Source: Pseudomonas veronii (GTDB lineage: Bacteria > Pseudomonadota > Gammaproteobacteria > Pseudomonadales > Pseudomonadaceae). Taken from it: a stretch of 47,845 bases of DNA. Numbering within the stretch: the stretch's first letter is position 1; each line of letters opens with the position of its first letter. Shown here in pieces: positions 1 through 6,536 of the stretch. The notes beneath the pieces were generated by a model. That model was not told where the DNA came from. It searched no databases and worked only from the letters and a program-made list of their open reading frames with translations. The translations under genes were made by a program, and so were the position numbers. The stretch spans positions 1-47,845 of the forward strand of contig NZ_JYLL01000042.1 in NCBI RefSeq assembly GCF_001439695.1, given 5' to 3'.

Positions 1-47
1 AAAGTATGTTTGCCGAGATCGATACCGATCAGTGCTGACTCGCTCAT
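1..47 (-). CDS. IS110-family transposase, N-terminus only (runs off window)
   Basis: Read on the minus strand from the ATG at 47, the peptide begins MSESALIGIDLGKHT, the usual opening of IS110-family (DEDD/RuvC-like) transposases; the first catalytic Asp lies in GIDLGKHT. Only 15 codons are inside the window. A GGAGG-like ribosome site lies just upstream of the start (52-59). The gene reads out of the window, so the rest of the element is to the left. Family assignment rests on the N-terminal motif and on the interruption of the neighbouring MFS gene. It could be any IS110 or IS1111 subgroup member. Confidence 0.7.
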   Translation of the reverse strand, partial: MSESALIGIDLGKHT

Positions 48-120
48 GATGATGGCCTCCGAAAACAAAACACCCCGTGAAAGCGTAGCCCTCACAGGGT
101 GTTGGGGGTGACCATCTCAT
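48..120 (-). mobile_element. Non-coding left end of the IS110-like element
   Basis: About 73 bases lie between the transposase start and the point where MFS coding sequence becomes recognisable (near 118-124). They contain a strong hairpin at 69-103: arms AACACCC.GTGA and TCAC.GGGTGTT with one mismatch and an 11-base loop. The exact boundary cannot be fixed because IS110 elements often leave no clear target duplication. So short a leader suggests that any guide (bridge) RNA of this element is encoded at the other end, as in the IS1111 subgroup. That last point is inference. Confidence 0.5.
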
Positions 121-705
121 TAACCGGATCGCCAGCACAAACACCGCCGGCACCGCCAGCACCAGGAAGATGTCGCGCCAGCCGATCAGCGGCAGCAAAA
201 AGTACGACAGCACCCCCGCCGCCACAAAACCCAACGGCCAGAAGCCATCCATCAACGCGATATAGCGCCCGCGCCCCTTGGCCGGAATCAGCTCCGAGAG
301 CATCGACTGCGCGATCGGAAACTCCATGCCCATGCCAATGCCGAGCAGGATGCGAAACAACGTCAGCGTCTCCACCGTCTGCGCCGTGGAACATAAGTAG
401 CTGGCGATCCCCCACAACACGATGCTCCACTGGAACACCGGCTTGCGCCCGAAGCGATCGGCGAGCATCCCGGACAACGACGCGCCCACCACCATGCCGA
501 AAAAACTCGAACTGGCCAGCAAGCCAGCCTGGGCCGTGCTCAGGCCGAACTCGGCTTTGATCGAGCCGAGCAGGAAAGTCATCATCGCCAGATCCATGGA
601 GTCGAAGAAAAACGCCAGGGCGATGATGATAAAAATGACTCGGTGGTAACCGCTGATGGGCAACCGTTCCAGCCGTTCTGCCGCGCTATAGCCGTGCGTA
701 CCCAT
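121..705 (-). pseudogene. MFS transporter (aromatic acid/sugar type), truncated by IS110 insertion
   Basis: Translation from the ATG at 705 gives about 195 residues of a major facilitator: MGTHGYSAAERLERLPI, then TM1 with FFFDSMDLAMM, and motif A in the TM2-3 loop (GMLADRFGRKPVF). It continues through about TM6 (GWRDIFLVLAVPAVFVLAIR) and then runs into IS sequence. Full-length relatives have about 430-450 residues and 12 TMs, so only the first half remains here. The reading frame itself stays open through the IS end to the window edge, giving a nonsense tail. It lies 105 bp downstream of, and co-directional with, the ArsR-type regulator gene. Loss of transport function is inferred from the missing second half. 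Confidence 0.75.
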
Positions 706-810
706 GCCCCATCCCCTGTGTGAATAATCCCCTCTGGGAGTGTGGGCCATGGTTTTTCCGGGTTATTGCTGGGTGCGACCTGATCGCAACTCTGAACGAC
801 GTCATCCAGG

Positions 811-1506
811 TCAGAGCGCGTCGGGCACGGCCAACCGGGTGATTTCCGCCAACCCGGTGTCGCTGACGAGCAAGGCGCGGGACTCGTTGACCGCACGGAT
901 CCAGTTCGACTGCAAAAACAGTTGCAATAGCCCGGCTCCCAGCGCGCCGCCCAGGTGCGGTTGCTGCTGGCTCCAATCGAAACAGTCGCACACCAGCGGC
1001 AAGGCCAGCGCCTGGGTGAAAATGCCCAGGCCGGCCAGGTGCTGCGCGCCTTTGACCGTGACTTGGGTGCGGAGCTCGTGGCGCTCGATCCAGCCGGCCG
1101 CGATCATCCGCTGATACAGTTGCGCCGCCAGCTCGCCGCCGAGGTGCCCATGGCATAACCGCGCATGGCGCAGCGGGGCCGGCGCCGCCAGGGTCAGCGG
1201 TGAAGCCTGCGGAGAGCTGCGCGCCGCACTGGCCATGGTGGTGCTGGCCAAGGCATCGATGGCGGTGCTGACATCCGCCGCCGCCACACGAAACAACCGC
1301 TTGCCGCGACGCGCTTCGACACGCAGCAAACCGCCGCCGGTAAGCCGCGCCAGATGGGCATTCGCCGAGGCCGGCGACAACCCCGTGAGCGTCGCCAGTT
1401 CCTGGGAAGACTTGGCCGAGCCGTCCATCAAGGCCCAGAGCATGGCGGTGCGTTTTGGCTCGGCGAGCAAGCTGGCAATCTGACTGATGCAAGGTGCCTG
1501 TTCCAT
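811..1506 (-). CDS. ArsR-type winged-helix transcriptional regulator
   Basis: A 231-residue protein. The start at 1506 is chosen because AAGGAG lies 6 bases upstream; a longer open frame upstream lacks such a site. The N-terminal 75 residues form an ArsR-like winged helix (SQIASLLAEPKRTAMLWALMDG, then ELATLTGLSPASANAHLARLTGGGLLRVEARRG split over the helix-turn-helix and wing). The C-terminal half, from about residue 110, is an extension typical of a Pseudomonas/Burkholderia ArsR subgroup with no obvious metal-binding CxC pair. It probably controls the adjacent MFS exporter gene, which is now broken. The ligand is unknown. Confidence 0.8.
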   Translation of the reverse strand: MEQAPCISQIASLLAEPKRTAMLWALMDGSAKSSQELATLTGLSPASANAHLARLTGGGLLRVEARRGKRLFRVAAADVSTAIDALASTTMASAARSSPQASPLTLAAPAPLRHARLCHGHLGGELAAQLYQRMIAAGWIERHELRTQVTVKGAQHLAGLGIFTQALALPLVCDCFDWSQQQPHLGGALGAGLLQLFLQSNWIRAVNESRALLVSDTGLAEITRLAVPDAL

Positions 1507-1643
1507 GTGTTCACTCCTTGTTAAATCATTTCTCTGCTGTGGTTGGCGCCAAAGTATAGGTGCGCAAGCAGCCAGTTCCCCGGCGTCTGACAGCGCGGAT
1601 AGGGACAGGATCTGAGTGAAATTTCCGGCTTTAGTGGAGGCTA

Positions 1644-2570
1644 TTACGCACTGGTGAATTGTTCCGACCACTGCGCGGTCAATGTCGCACAACGGGACAC
1701 GAGCATTTCCCGCAGCAGGTTGATGGGCTTACTCAACTGCGCGCGATGCGCGCATAACAGGTTGAGCGGCGTCCGCTCGCCGCGCAGCTCAGGCAGAATC
1801 ACGCGCAAGCGTCCGGCGCGGACGTCGCTGCTCACATCCAACCAGGACTTGTAGGCGATGCCCACCCCGGCGACAGCCCATCGCCGTACCACGTCAGCAT
1901 CGTCACTGAAGCGGTCGCCGCCGACAGTCAGGCTGACTTCGCGTTTGCCGTCATGAAACGTCCAGTGGTCATGCACGCGGGTGCCGAGCATATACAGCAG
2001 GCAATTGTGCTGGGCCAGTTGCTCCAGATGCCGCGGTTCGCCGTGGCGCTCGAGATAACTGGGGGCCGCGCACAGCACGCGCACGTTATCCGGCGCGACG
2101 GGCAGCGCGACCAGGCTGGAATCCTCCGGTTCGCCATAGCGCAGGGCGATATCCACCGGCTGGCGGAACAGGTCGGCAATGCGGTCGCCCAGCAACAGGC
2201 GCACCGTCAGTTGCGGATAGTCACGCTGGAACTCGTCGAGCCAGGGCAACAGCTGGTTGCGACCAAAATCCGAGGGTGCCGACAGTTGCAGCACACCGCT
2301 GACATGGTCCTGGCCACTGGCCAATAACCGCCGCCCTTCGTCCAGCGAGCTCAGCGCGGCGCGCGCATATCCGAGAAAACCGTCCCCTTCAGCGGTGAGG
2401 CGCAGGCTGCGAGTGGAGCGCGCCAGCAAGCGCGTGCCCAGTTGCTGTTCGATACGCTTCAACGCCGCGCTGGCCACCGCCGGCGACAGGTCCATGACCC
2501 GCGCCGCGGCCGACAGACTGCCCAGGTCCGCTGCGCGCACGAACAACTGCAAATCATCAAAGCGCAGCAT
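1644..2570 (-). CDS. LysR family transcriptional regulator
   Basis: 308 residues, normal LTTR length. The N-terminal helix-turn-helix is clear (FVRAADLGSLSAAARVMD, then ALKRIEQQLGTRLLARSTR), followed by the two-lobed effector domain (about residues 90-295, containing VSGVLQLSAPSDFGR and the DIALRYG motif). It belongs to the CrgA/DmlR-like subfamily judged by the RSLRLTAEG and DIALRYG motifs. It diverges from the ABM-domain monooxygenase gene at 2689, with a 118-bp shared promoter region that holds palindromes. The monooxygenase is the natural candidate target. Effector unknown. Confidence 0.88.
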   Translation of the reverse strand: MLRFDDLQLFVRAADLGSLSAAARVMDLSPAVASAALKRIEQQLGTRLLARSTRSLRLTAEGDGFLGYARAALSSLDEGRRLLASGQDHVSGVLQLSAPSDFGRNQLLPWLDEFQRDYPQLTVRLLLGDRIADLFRQPVDIALRYGEPEDSSLVALPVAPDNVRVLCAAPSYLERHGEPRHLEQLAQHNCLLYMLGTRVHDHWTFHDGKREVSLTVGGDRFSDDADVVRRWAVAGVGIAYKSWLDVSSDVRAGRLRVILPELRGERTPLNLLCAHRAQLSKPINLLREMLVSRCATLTAQWSEQFTSA

Positions 2571-2586
2571 CCAATTCCACCCATTA

Positions 2587-2616
2587 TCAAAATATTGTTG
2601 AAACAGACTGCTGTTT
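2587..2616. promoter_or_regulatory. Candidate LysR operator between divergent genes
   Basis: Two overlapping inverted repeats lie in the divergent spacer: TCAA-N7-TTGA at 2587-2601, and the perfect palindrome AAACAG-ACTG-CTGTTT at 2601-2616. Position and symmetry suit a LysR-type recognition/activation site, but no perfect T-N11-A core is assigned, so this is a positional inference. Confidence 0.4.
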
Positions 2617-2688
2617 TAGCCGCTTTTATCTGCATCGGAAATAGCCAATCATCTGCCCATCCCATACAGCCCGTGTCAGGAGTCGAAT

Positions 2689-2982
2689 ATGTCCGCTGCC
2701 TTTAACGTCATCGCCACGCTGATCGCCAAACCTGGCCAACAACACACCCTCGAGTCGCTGCTGCGCGGCCTGCTGGAACCGACCCGCCAGGAAGCCGGTT
2801 GCGAACAGTACGACCTGCACCAGGACCTGCAACATCCCGAGACGTTCTACATGCTCGAACGCTGGCGCGACGACGCGGCCCTGGGCGACCACGACCAGAG
2901 CGCACACATCCAGAGTTTCCGCGCCAAGGCCGCCGACGTACTCGCGCACTTCGAACTCAAGCGCCTGAAATTTCTTGCCTGA
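2689..2982 (+). CDS. ABM-domain putative quinol monooxygenase (YgiN-like)
   Basis: 97 residues, the standard size of single-domain antibiotic-biosynthesis-monooxygenase (ABM) proteins. The fold signature is visible: NVIATLIAKPGQ as the first strand, LLRGLLEPTRQEAGCEQYDLHQ as helix plus strand, then FYMLERWRDDAAL and the C-terminal helix. Relatives act as cofactor-free quinol monooxygenases or small-molecule oxygenases of the cytoplasm; the substrate here cannot be read. It diverges from the LysR gene and is followed after 14 bases by a REPIN. A weak GGAG site precedes the ATG. Confidence 0.82.
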   Translation: MSAAFNVIATLIAKPGQQHTLESLLRGLLEPTRQEAGCEQYDLHQDLQHPETFYMLERWRDDAALGDHDQSAHIQSFRAKAADVLAHFELKRLKFLA

Positions 2983-2996
2983 TCACCGCGTTTTTT

Positions 2997-3096
2997 TGTA
3001 GGAGCGAGCTTGCTCGCGAAAATCGTAAACGATGACGCCGCGCTTTTGATTCAGCGCGGCCCCTGTGAGTTTTTCGCGAGCAAGCTCGCTCCTACA
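2997..3096. repeat. REPIN, GAGCGAGC type, 100 bp
   Basis: Two inverted REPs (TGTAGGAGCGAGCTTGCTCG at the left, its complement ending at 3096) bracket a loop with an inner hairpin (GCCGCGCT / AGCGCGGC). The element fills most of the space between the ABM and MDR genes. Confidence 0.9.
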
Positions 3097-3122
3097 GTCA
3101 ACTCCCTACTTCTGGAGCCCCC

Positions 3123-4136
3123 ATGAAAGCCATTGCCTACTACGCCTCACTGCCGATCAACGATCCGAAATCCCTGCAAGACATCGAGCTGCCGGAACCA
3201 GTCGCCGGCCCGCGCGACCTGCTGGTGGAAGTCAAAGCCATCTCGGTCAACCCGGTGGACACCAAGGTCCGCCAGAACGTCGCCCCGGAAAACGGCGCCG
3301 CCAAGGTGCTCGGCTGGGACGTGGCCGGTGTGGTCAAGGCCGTCGGCAGTGAAGTGACGCTGTTCAAGGCCGGTGACAACGTGTTCTACGCCGGCTCCCT
3401 GGTACGCCCGGGCGGCAACAGCGAACTGCACACCGTGGACGAGCGCATCGTCGGCCATATGCCCAAGAGCCTGGGTTTTGCCGACGCAGCCGCCTTGCCG
3501 CTGACCGCCATCACCGCCTGGGAACTGTTGTTCGAACGCCTGCAAGTGCGCGAGGGTAAAAAGGACGAAGGCCAGAGCCTGCTGATCGTCGGCGCTGCCG
3601 GCGGCGTGGGGTCGATCCTGACCCAATTGGCCAGCCAGCTCACCGCACTGAAGGTCATCGGCACCGCGTCGCGCCCGGAAACCCAGGCCTGGGCCAAGGC
3701 CCTTGGCGCTGACCTGGTGATCGACCATAGCCAGCCGCTGAGCGAAGCTCTGAAACACGCGGGTGTGGCCCAGGTGACCCACGTCGCCAGCCTGACCCAG
3801 ACCGACCACCATTTGGATCAACTGGTCGAAGCCTTGCAGCCCCAGGGCAAGCTGGCGCTGATCGACGATCCGAAGGCCCTGGACGTGAGCAAACTCAAGC
3901 GCAAGAGCCTGTCGCTGCATTGGGAGTTCATGTACACCCGCTCGATGTTCCAGACGCCGGACATGATCGAGCAACACAACCTGCTCAATCGCGTCGCCGA
4001 GCTGATCGATGCCGGCACCCTGAAAACTACCGTGGGCGAGCACTTCGGCGTGATCAACGCCGAGAACCTACGCCGCGCCCACGCGCTGCTCGAAAGCGGC
4101 AAGGCCAAGGGTAAGATCGTGCTGGAAGGGTTCTGA
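3123..4136 (+). CDS. Zinc-type MDR oxidoreductase / NADPH:quinone reductase-like
   Basis: 337 residues of the medium-chain dehydrogenase/reductase superfamily. The GroES-like N-terminal domain (VKAISVNPVDTKVRQ, VLGWDVAGVV) is followed by a Rossmann domain with the nucleotide motif LLIVGAAGGVGSILTQLA at about 152-170. The catalytic zinc Cys/His set of true alcohol dehydrogenases is not evident (GWDVAG replaces GHE), so it is closer to zinc-independent quinone reductases despite the family name 'zinc-binding alcohol dehydrogenase'. It probably reduces quinones or enones with NADPH. Being next to a quinol monooxygenase, it may join quinone detoxification; that is inference. Confidence 0.85.
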   Translation: MKAIAYYASLPINDPKSLQDIELPEPVAGPRDLLVEVKAISVNPVDTKVRQNVAPENGAAKVLGWDVAGVVKAVGSEVTLFKAGDNVFYAGSLVRPGGNSELHTVDERIVGHMPKSLGFADAAALPLTAITAWELLFERLQVREGKKDEGQSLLIVGAAGGVGSILTQLASQLTALKVIGTASRPETQAWAKALGADLVIDHSQPLSEALKHAGVAQVTHVASLTQTDHHLDQLVEALQPQGKLALIDDPKALDVSKLKRKSLSLHWEFMYTRSMFQTPDMIEQHNLLNRVAELIDAGTLKTTVGEHFGVINAENLRRAHALLESGKAKGKIVLEGF

Positions 4137-4150
4137 AAGAGGTCTGTCAG

Positions 4151-4184
4151 TGTCGTCCGTCATTCGTGTAAGTGATGGACGACA
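4151..4184. terminator. Strong hairpin after the MDR gene, terminator-like without T-run
   Basis: A 12-bp stem with one mismatch (TGTCGTCCGTCA / TGATGGACGACA) closes a 10-base loop, 15 bases after the MDR stop. No uridine tract follows, so it may be a transcript-end stabiliser or an operator instead of an intrinsic terminator. Confidence 0.4.
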
Positions 4185-4281
4185 CCACTAGTCAGGGAAT
4201 TGACCTTTGTCATCATTGTGAACGTATTCGGGTTTATATTGGCGGCCTTTGCCACGATTCTTTTACGTGAGGAAGTCAGCA

Positions 4282-4467
4282 ATGAAGATCCTGATAAAAG
4301 CGTTAGCAAAATCCCCGGGCAATAAATGGCAGGTCCGTCTCGACGGCGAACCCATCACCTTCCGCAGTGAGGCCGAAGCCCGCGCCTTCGCCGAGACCCT
4401 GCAAGCGCGCATCCAGGCGCCCCACCGTTTCCCACTCGACCAGCAACGCTCCGCCGCCGCTGGCTGA
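4282..4467 (+). CDS. Conserved small hypothetical protein, 61 aa
   Basis: Starts at MKILIKAL because GAGG lies 8-9 bases upstream; an in-frame upstream start at 4249 lacks a ribosome site. The protein is soluble, basic at the N-terminus, with the pattern KWQVRLDGEPITFRSEAEARAFAETLQARI (strand-turn-helix), followed by a short disordered tail. I do not recognise a family with a known role. It converges on the Bcr/CflA gene with only 6 bp between the stops, and no terminator is visible there. Confidence 0.65.
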   Translation: MKILIKALAKSPGNKWQVRLDGEPITFRSEAEARAFAETLQARIQAPHRFPLDQQRSAAAG

Positions 4468-4473
4468 CGTCTT

Positions 4474-5667
4474 TCAGACCTGCGCCTGTAGGGCACGTGC
4501 CCGTTGCAGGCGCTGGGTCGACAGTGCAATCGTCACCGCCAAGACCCCGCACAAGCTGATGACCATCGCCATCGGCATCGCCGTGCCGTCGTGCAACACG
4601 CCCACCAACGAAGCCGCCCCCGCTGCCACGCCGAACTGAATGCAACCGAGCATTGCCGAGGCGCTACCGGCTCGCGCGCCCTGCCCGCTCATGGCGCAGG
4701 CCGAGGTGTTGGGCAAAATGCAGCCCAGGCTGGCAATGCAGATAAACAGCGGCAGCAGCAACGGCCACAACGCATCGGTGCGCAAGGCCGCGACGCCGAG
4801 CAGCGCCAACGCCGCCAGCATGTAGAGCCACACCGTGCGCGACAGCAAGAACGCCGGCCCGCGCTTGGCGAGCAAGCGCGCATTGACTTGGGCCATCAGG
4901 ATAAAGCCGGCGGCGTTGGAGCCGAATACCCAGCCGAAATGCTCGGCGGGCACGCCATAGAGTTTGATGAATACGAACGGTGAACCGGCAATGTAGGCAA
5001 ACATCCCGGCAATCGAAATGCCCCCGGTCAGGGCGTAACCGAGGTAGACCCGGTCCGACAACAGGTCGATATAGCGGCGCAGCGACCCGGACAACGGTTG
5101 CCGAGGCTGATGGGCCGGAAAGGTTTCCGGCAAACCGACCGCCACCGCGATCGCGGCCATCACGCTGAACACCGTCAGCGCCAGGAAGATCGACTGCCAG
5201 CCCCACACCCCGACCATCAGCCCGCCCGCCAATGGCGCAAGGATCGGCGCCAGGCCGGTCACCAGCATCAGTTGCGAATACACCTTGGCCGAAGTCACCA
5301 CATCACACTTGTCGCTGACCACCGCGCGGGAAATCACCATGCCCGCGCAACCGCCGAGGGCCTGCACGAAGCGTGCGCCGATCAGCCATTCCAAAGACGG
5401 CGCGTAGGCGCAGGCGAAGGAGGCCAGCGTAAACAACGTGACCCCGCTGAGCAGCGGCACACGACGACCAAAGCGGTCCGCCAGCGGACCGTAGATCAAT
5501 TGGCCGATGGCCAGGCCGCCGAAATACACCGCCAAGGTCAGCTGGATATGTTTTTCATCGGTGGCGAACGCCGTCGCCATCGCCGGGAAACCCGGCAGGT
5601 AAAAGTCGATCGCCAGCGGCGCGAAGGCGCTCAAGGCGCCCAAAATCAGGAGTATGCGCAGGTTCAT
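4474..5667 (-). CDS. Bcr/CflA family multidrug efflux MFS transporter
   Basis: 397 residues with about 12 hydrophobic segments. The signature of the Bcr/CflA (DHA1) group is present: LSAFAPLAIDFYLPGFPAMA in TM1, VYFGGLAIGQLIYGPLADR with motif A (GPLADRFGRRVPLL), and motif C-like GLAPILAPLAGG in TM5. It is an inner-membrane proton-driven exporter; relatives export bicyclomycin, chloramphenicol or sulfonamides. Substrate is not predictable. It lies 83 bp downstream of copZ on the same strand. Confidence 0.88.
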   Translation of the reverse strand: MNLRILLILGALSAFAPLAIDFYLPGFPAMATAFATDEKHIQLTLAVYFGGLAIGQLIYGPLADRFGRRVPLLSGVTLFTLASFACAYAPSLEWLIGARFVQALGGCAGMVISRAVVSDKCDVVTSAKVYSQLMLVTGLAPILAPLAGGLMVGVWGWQSIFLALTVFSVMAAIAVAVGLPETFPAHQPRQPLSGSLRRYIDLLSDRVYLGYALTGGISIAGMFAYIAGSPFVFIKLYGVPAEHFGWVFGSNAAGFILMAQVNARLLAKRGPAFLLSRTVWLYMLAALALLGVAALRTDALWPLLLPLFICIASLGCILPNTSACAMSGQGARAGSASAMLGCIQFGVAAGAASLVGVLHDGTAMPMAMVISLCGVLAVTIALSTQRLQRARALQAQV

Positions 5668-5750
5668 CAGGCACCCAAGTATGTCGGCAGCCCGACAGTC
5701 TAGCCGCGCTTGGGTGCGTTGAACATTACGATAGCTCGCTAACTATTAAA

Positions 5751-5942
5751 TCAGGCGACGCTGTAGCCTTCTTCACGGATCAAGCCGGCGATCACGTCGC
5801 GGCTCAACTGGCTTTGCACGCTGACTTGCTTGGCCGCCAGGTCGACTTTCACTTCGGCTGCCGGGTCCTGATTCTGCACCGCCTGGGTCACTGCCCGGAC
5901 GCAATGGCCGCAGGTCATTCCTTCAACGTTGAATACTTGCAT
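5751..5942 (-). CDS. copZ: CopZ-like copper chaperone (HMA domain)
   Basis: 63-residue single heavy-metal-associated domain. The metal site GMTCGHC is at residues 8-14, and the ferredoxin-like beta-alpha-beta pattern follows (VRAVTQAVQNQ, VKVDLAAKQVSVQS, IREEGYSVA). It carries Cu(I) in the cytoplasm and hands it to CopA. A CueR-type promoter points into the gene from 5972-6002, and AGGAG precedes the ATG. It is transcribed away from copA but should respond to the same activator. Confidence 0.92.
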   Translation of the reverse strand: MQVFNVEGMTCGHCVRAVTQAVQNQDPAAEVKVDLAAKQVSVQSQLSRDVIAGLIREEGYSVA

Positions 5943-5971
5943 GACATGACTCCTTTAATGAGGGTGGACGC

Positions 5972-6002
5972 AGTGTCGACCTTGCCACGATGGCAAGGTC
6001 AA
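5972..6002 (-). promoter_or_regulatory. CueR-type promoter of copZ
   Basis: On the minus strand a -35 TTGACC (5997-6002) and a -10 GACACT (5972-5977) are separated by 19 bp, the long spacer typical of MerR-family activators. The spacer holds a perfect palindrome, ACCTTGCCA-N3-TGGCAAGGT (5979-5999), matching known Pseudomonas copper operators. Confidence 0.88.
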
Positions 6003-6089
6003 GCGGCAAAAATAGCCGCCGGGCTGGTATTCGGTGACGCAGTCGGCCAAGCTTCACCCATCTTTGATGTGAACCACGGAGCATTCGCC

Positions 6090-6470
6090 ATGCGCTGGTC
6101 GTTTTTTGGCCTTGTCGGCCTGATGAGTTTGTCTGCCGCTGCGCCCATGGCCAGCGCCGCCGAAGACTACGCGGTGTTGATCATTTCCCGCGAACGCCTG
6201 GAAGTACCGACCAACTGCGAGATCGGCCTGTACATCCAGGACCAGTTGGCCGGGCGCCTGTTCCAGGAACAGTCCACCTCGTTCAACCTGCCGGCCGGCA
6301 ATGTGTCGCTGCGCCTGAAGCTGCTGCCGGGCCAATCGTCGGGTTGCCTGCCGGGCCTGTTGGCGCCACCCGCGCAGAACATCACGCTGAAGGCCGGTGA
6401 TGTGCGCAAGTTGCGCATCGCCCAAGGCCCGGAAGGCATGTACCTCAAACCTGCGGCATTGGAATACTAA
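6090..6470 (+). CDS. Small secreted protein of the copper locus, function unknown
   Basis: 126 residues from the ATG at 6090. A signal peptide is clear: MRW, a hydrophobic core, and a cleavage site after residue 23 (ASA-AE). The mature part of about 103 residues reads as a beta-rich domain (YAVLIISRERLEVPTNCEIGL, FNLPAGNVSLRLKLLPG, NITLKAGDVRKLRI). It holds two cysteines that could form a periplasmic disulfide. No Met-rich or His-rich copper motif is visible. It sits between the divergent copZ promoter and the copA promoter, so it is not transcribed from either CueR promoter by simple reading. I do not recognise a characterised family. Confidence 0.7.
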   Translation: MRWSFFGLVGLMSLSAAAPMASAAEDYAVLIISRERLEVPTNCEIGLYIQDQLAGRLFQEQSTSFNLPAGNVSLRLKLLPGQSSGCLPGLLAPPAQNITLKAGDVRKLRIAQGPEGMYLKPAALEY

Positions 6471-6476
6471 AGACGC

Positions 6477-6507
6477 TTGACCTTCCCCACAGGTCAAGGT
6501 TGATCCT
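6477..6507 (+). promoter_or_regulatory. CueR-type promoter of copA-cueR
   Basis: A -35 TTGACC (6477-6482) and a -10-like GATCCT (6502-6507) are 19 bp apart. The spacer and -35 carry the dyad ACCTT-N11-AAGGT (6480-6500), less perfect than the copZ copy. The transcript would begin about 20 bases before the AGGAGG ribosome site of copA. Confidence 0.8.
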
Positions 6508-6536
6508 AGGGGCAACTTCTTCAGGAGGACTGCCCC

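Noticed and set aside
92..430. Minus-strand frame of 112 codons at the left end
   Set aside because: Out of frame with the true MFS coding sequence, which shows clear transporter motifs in another frame.
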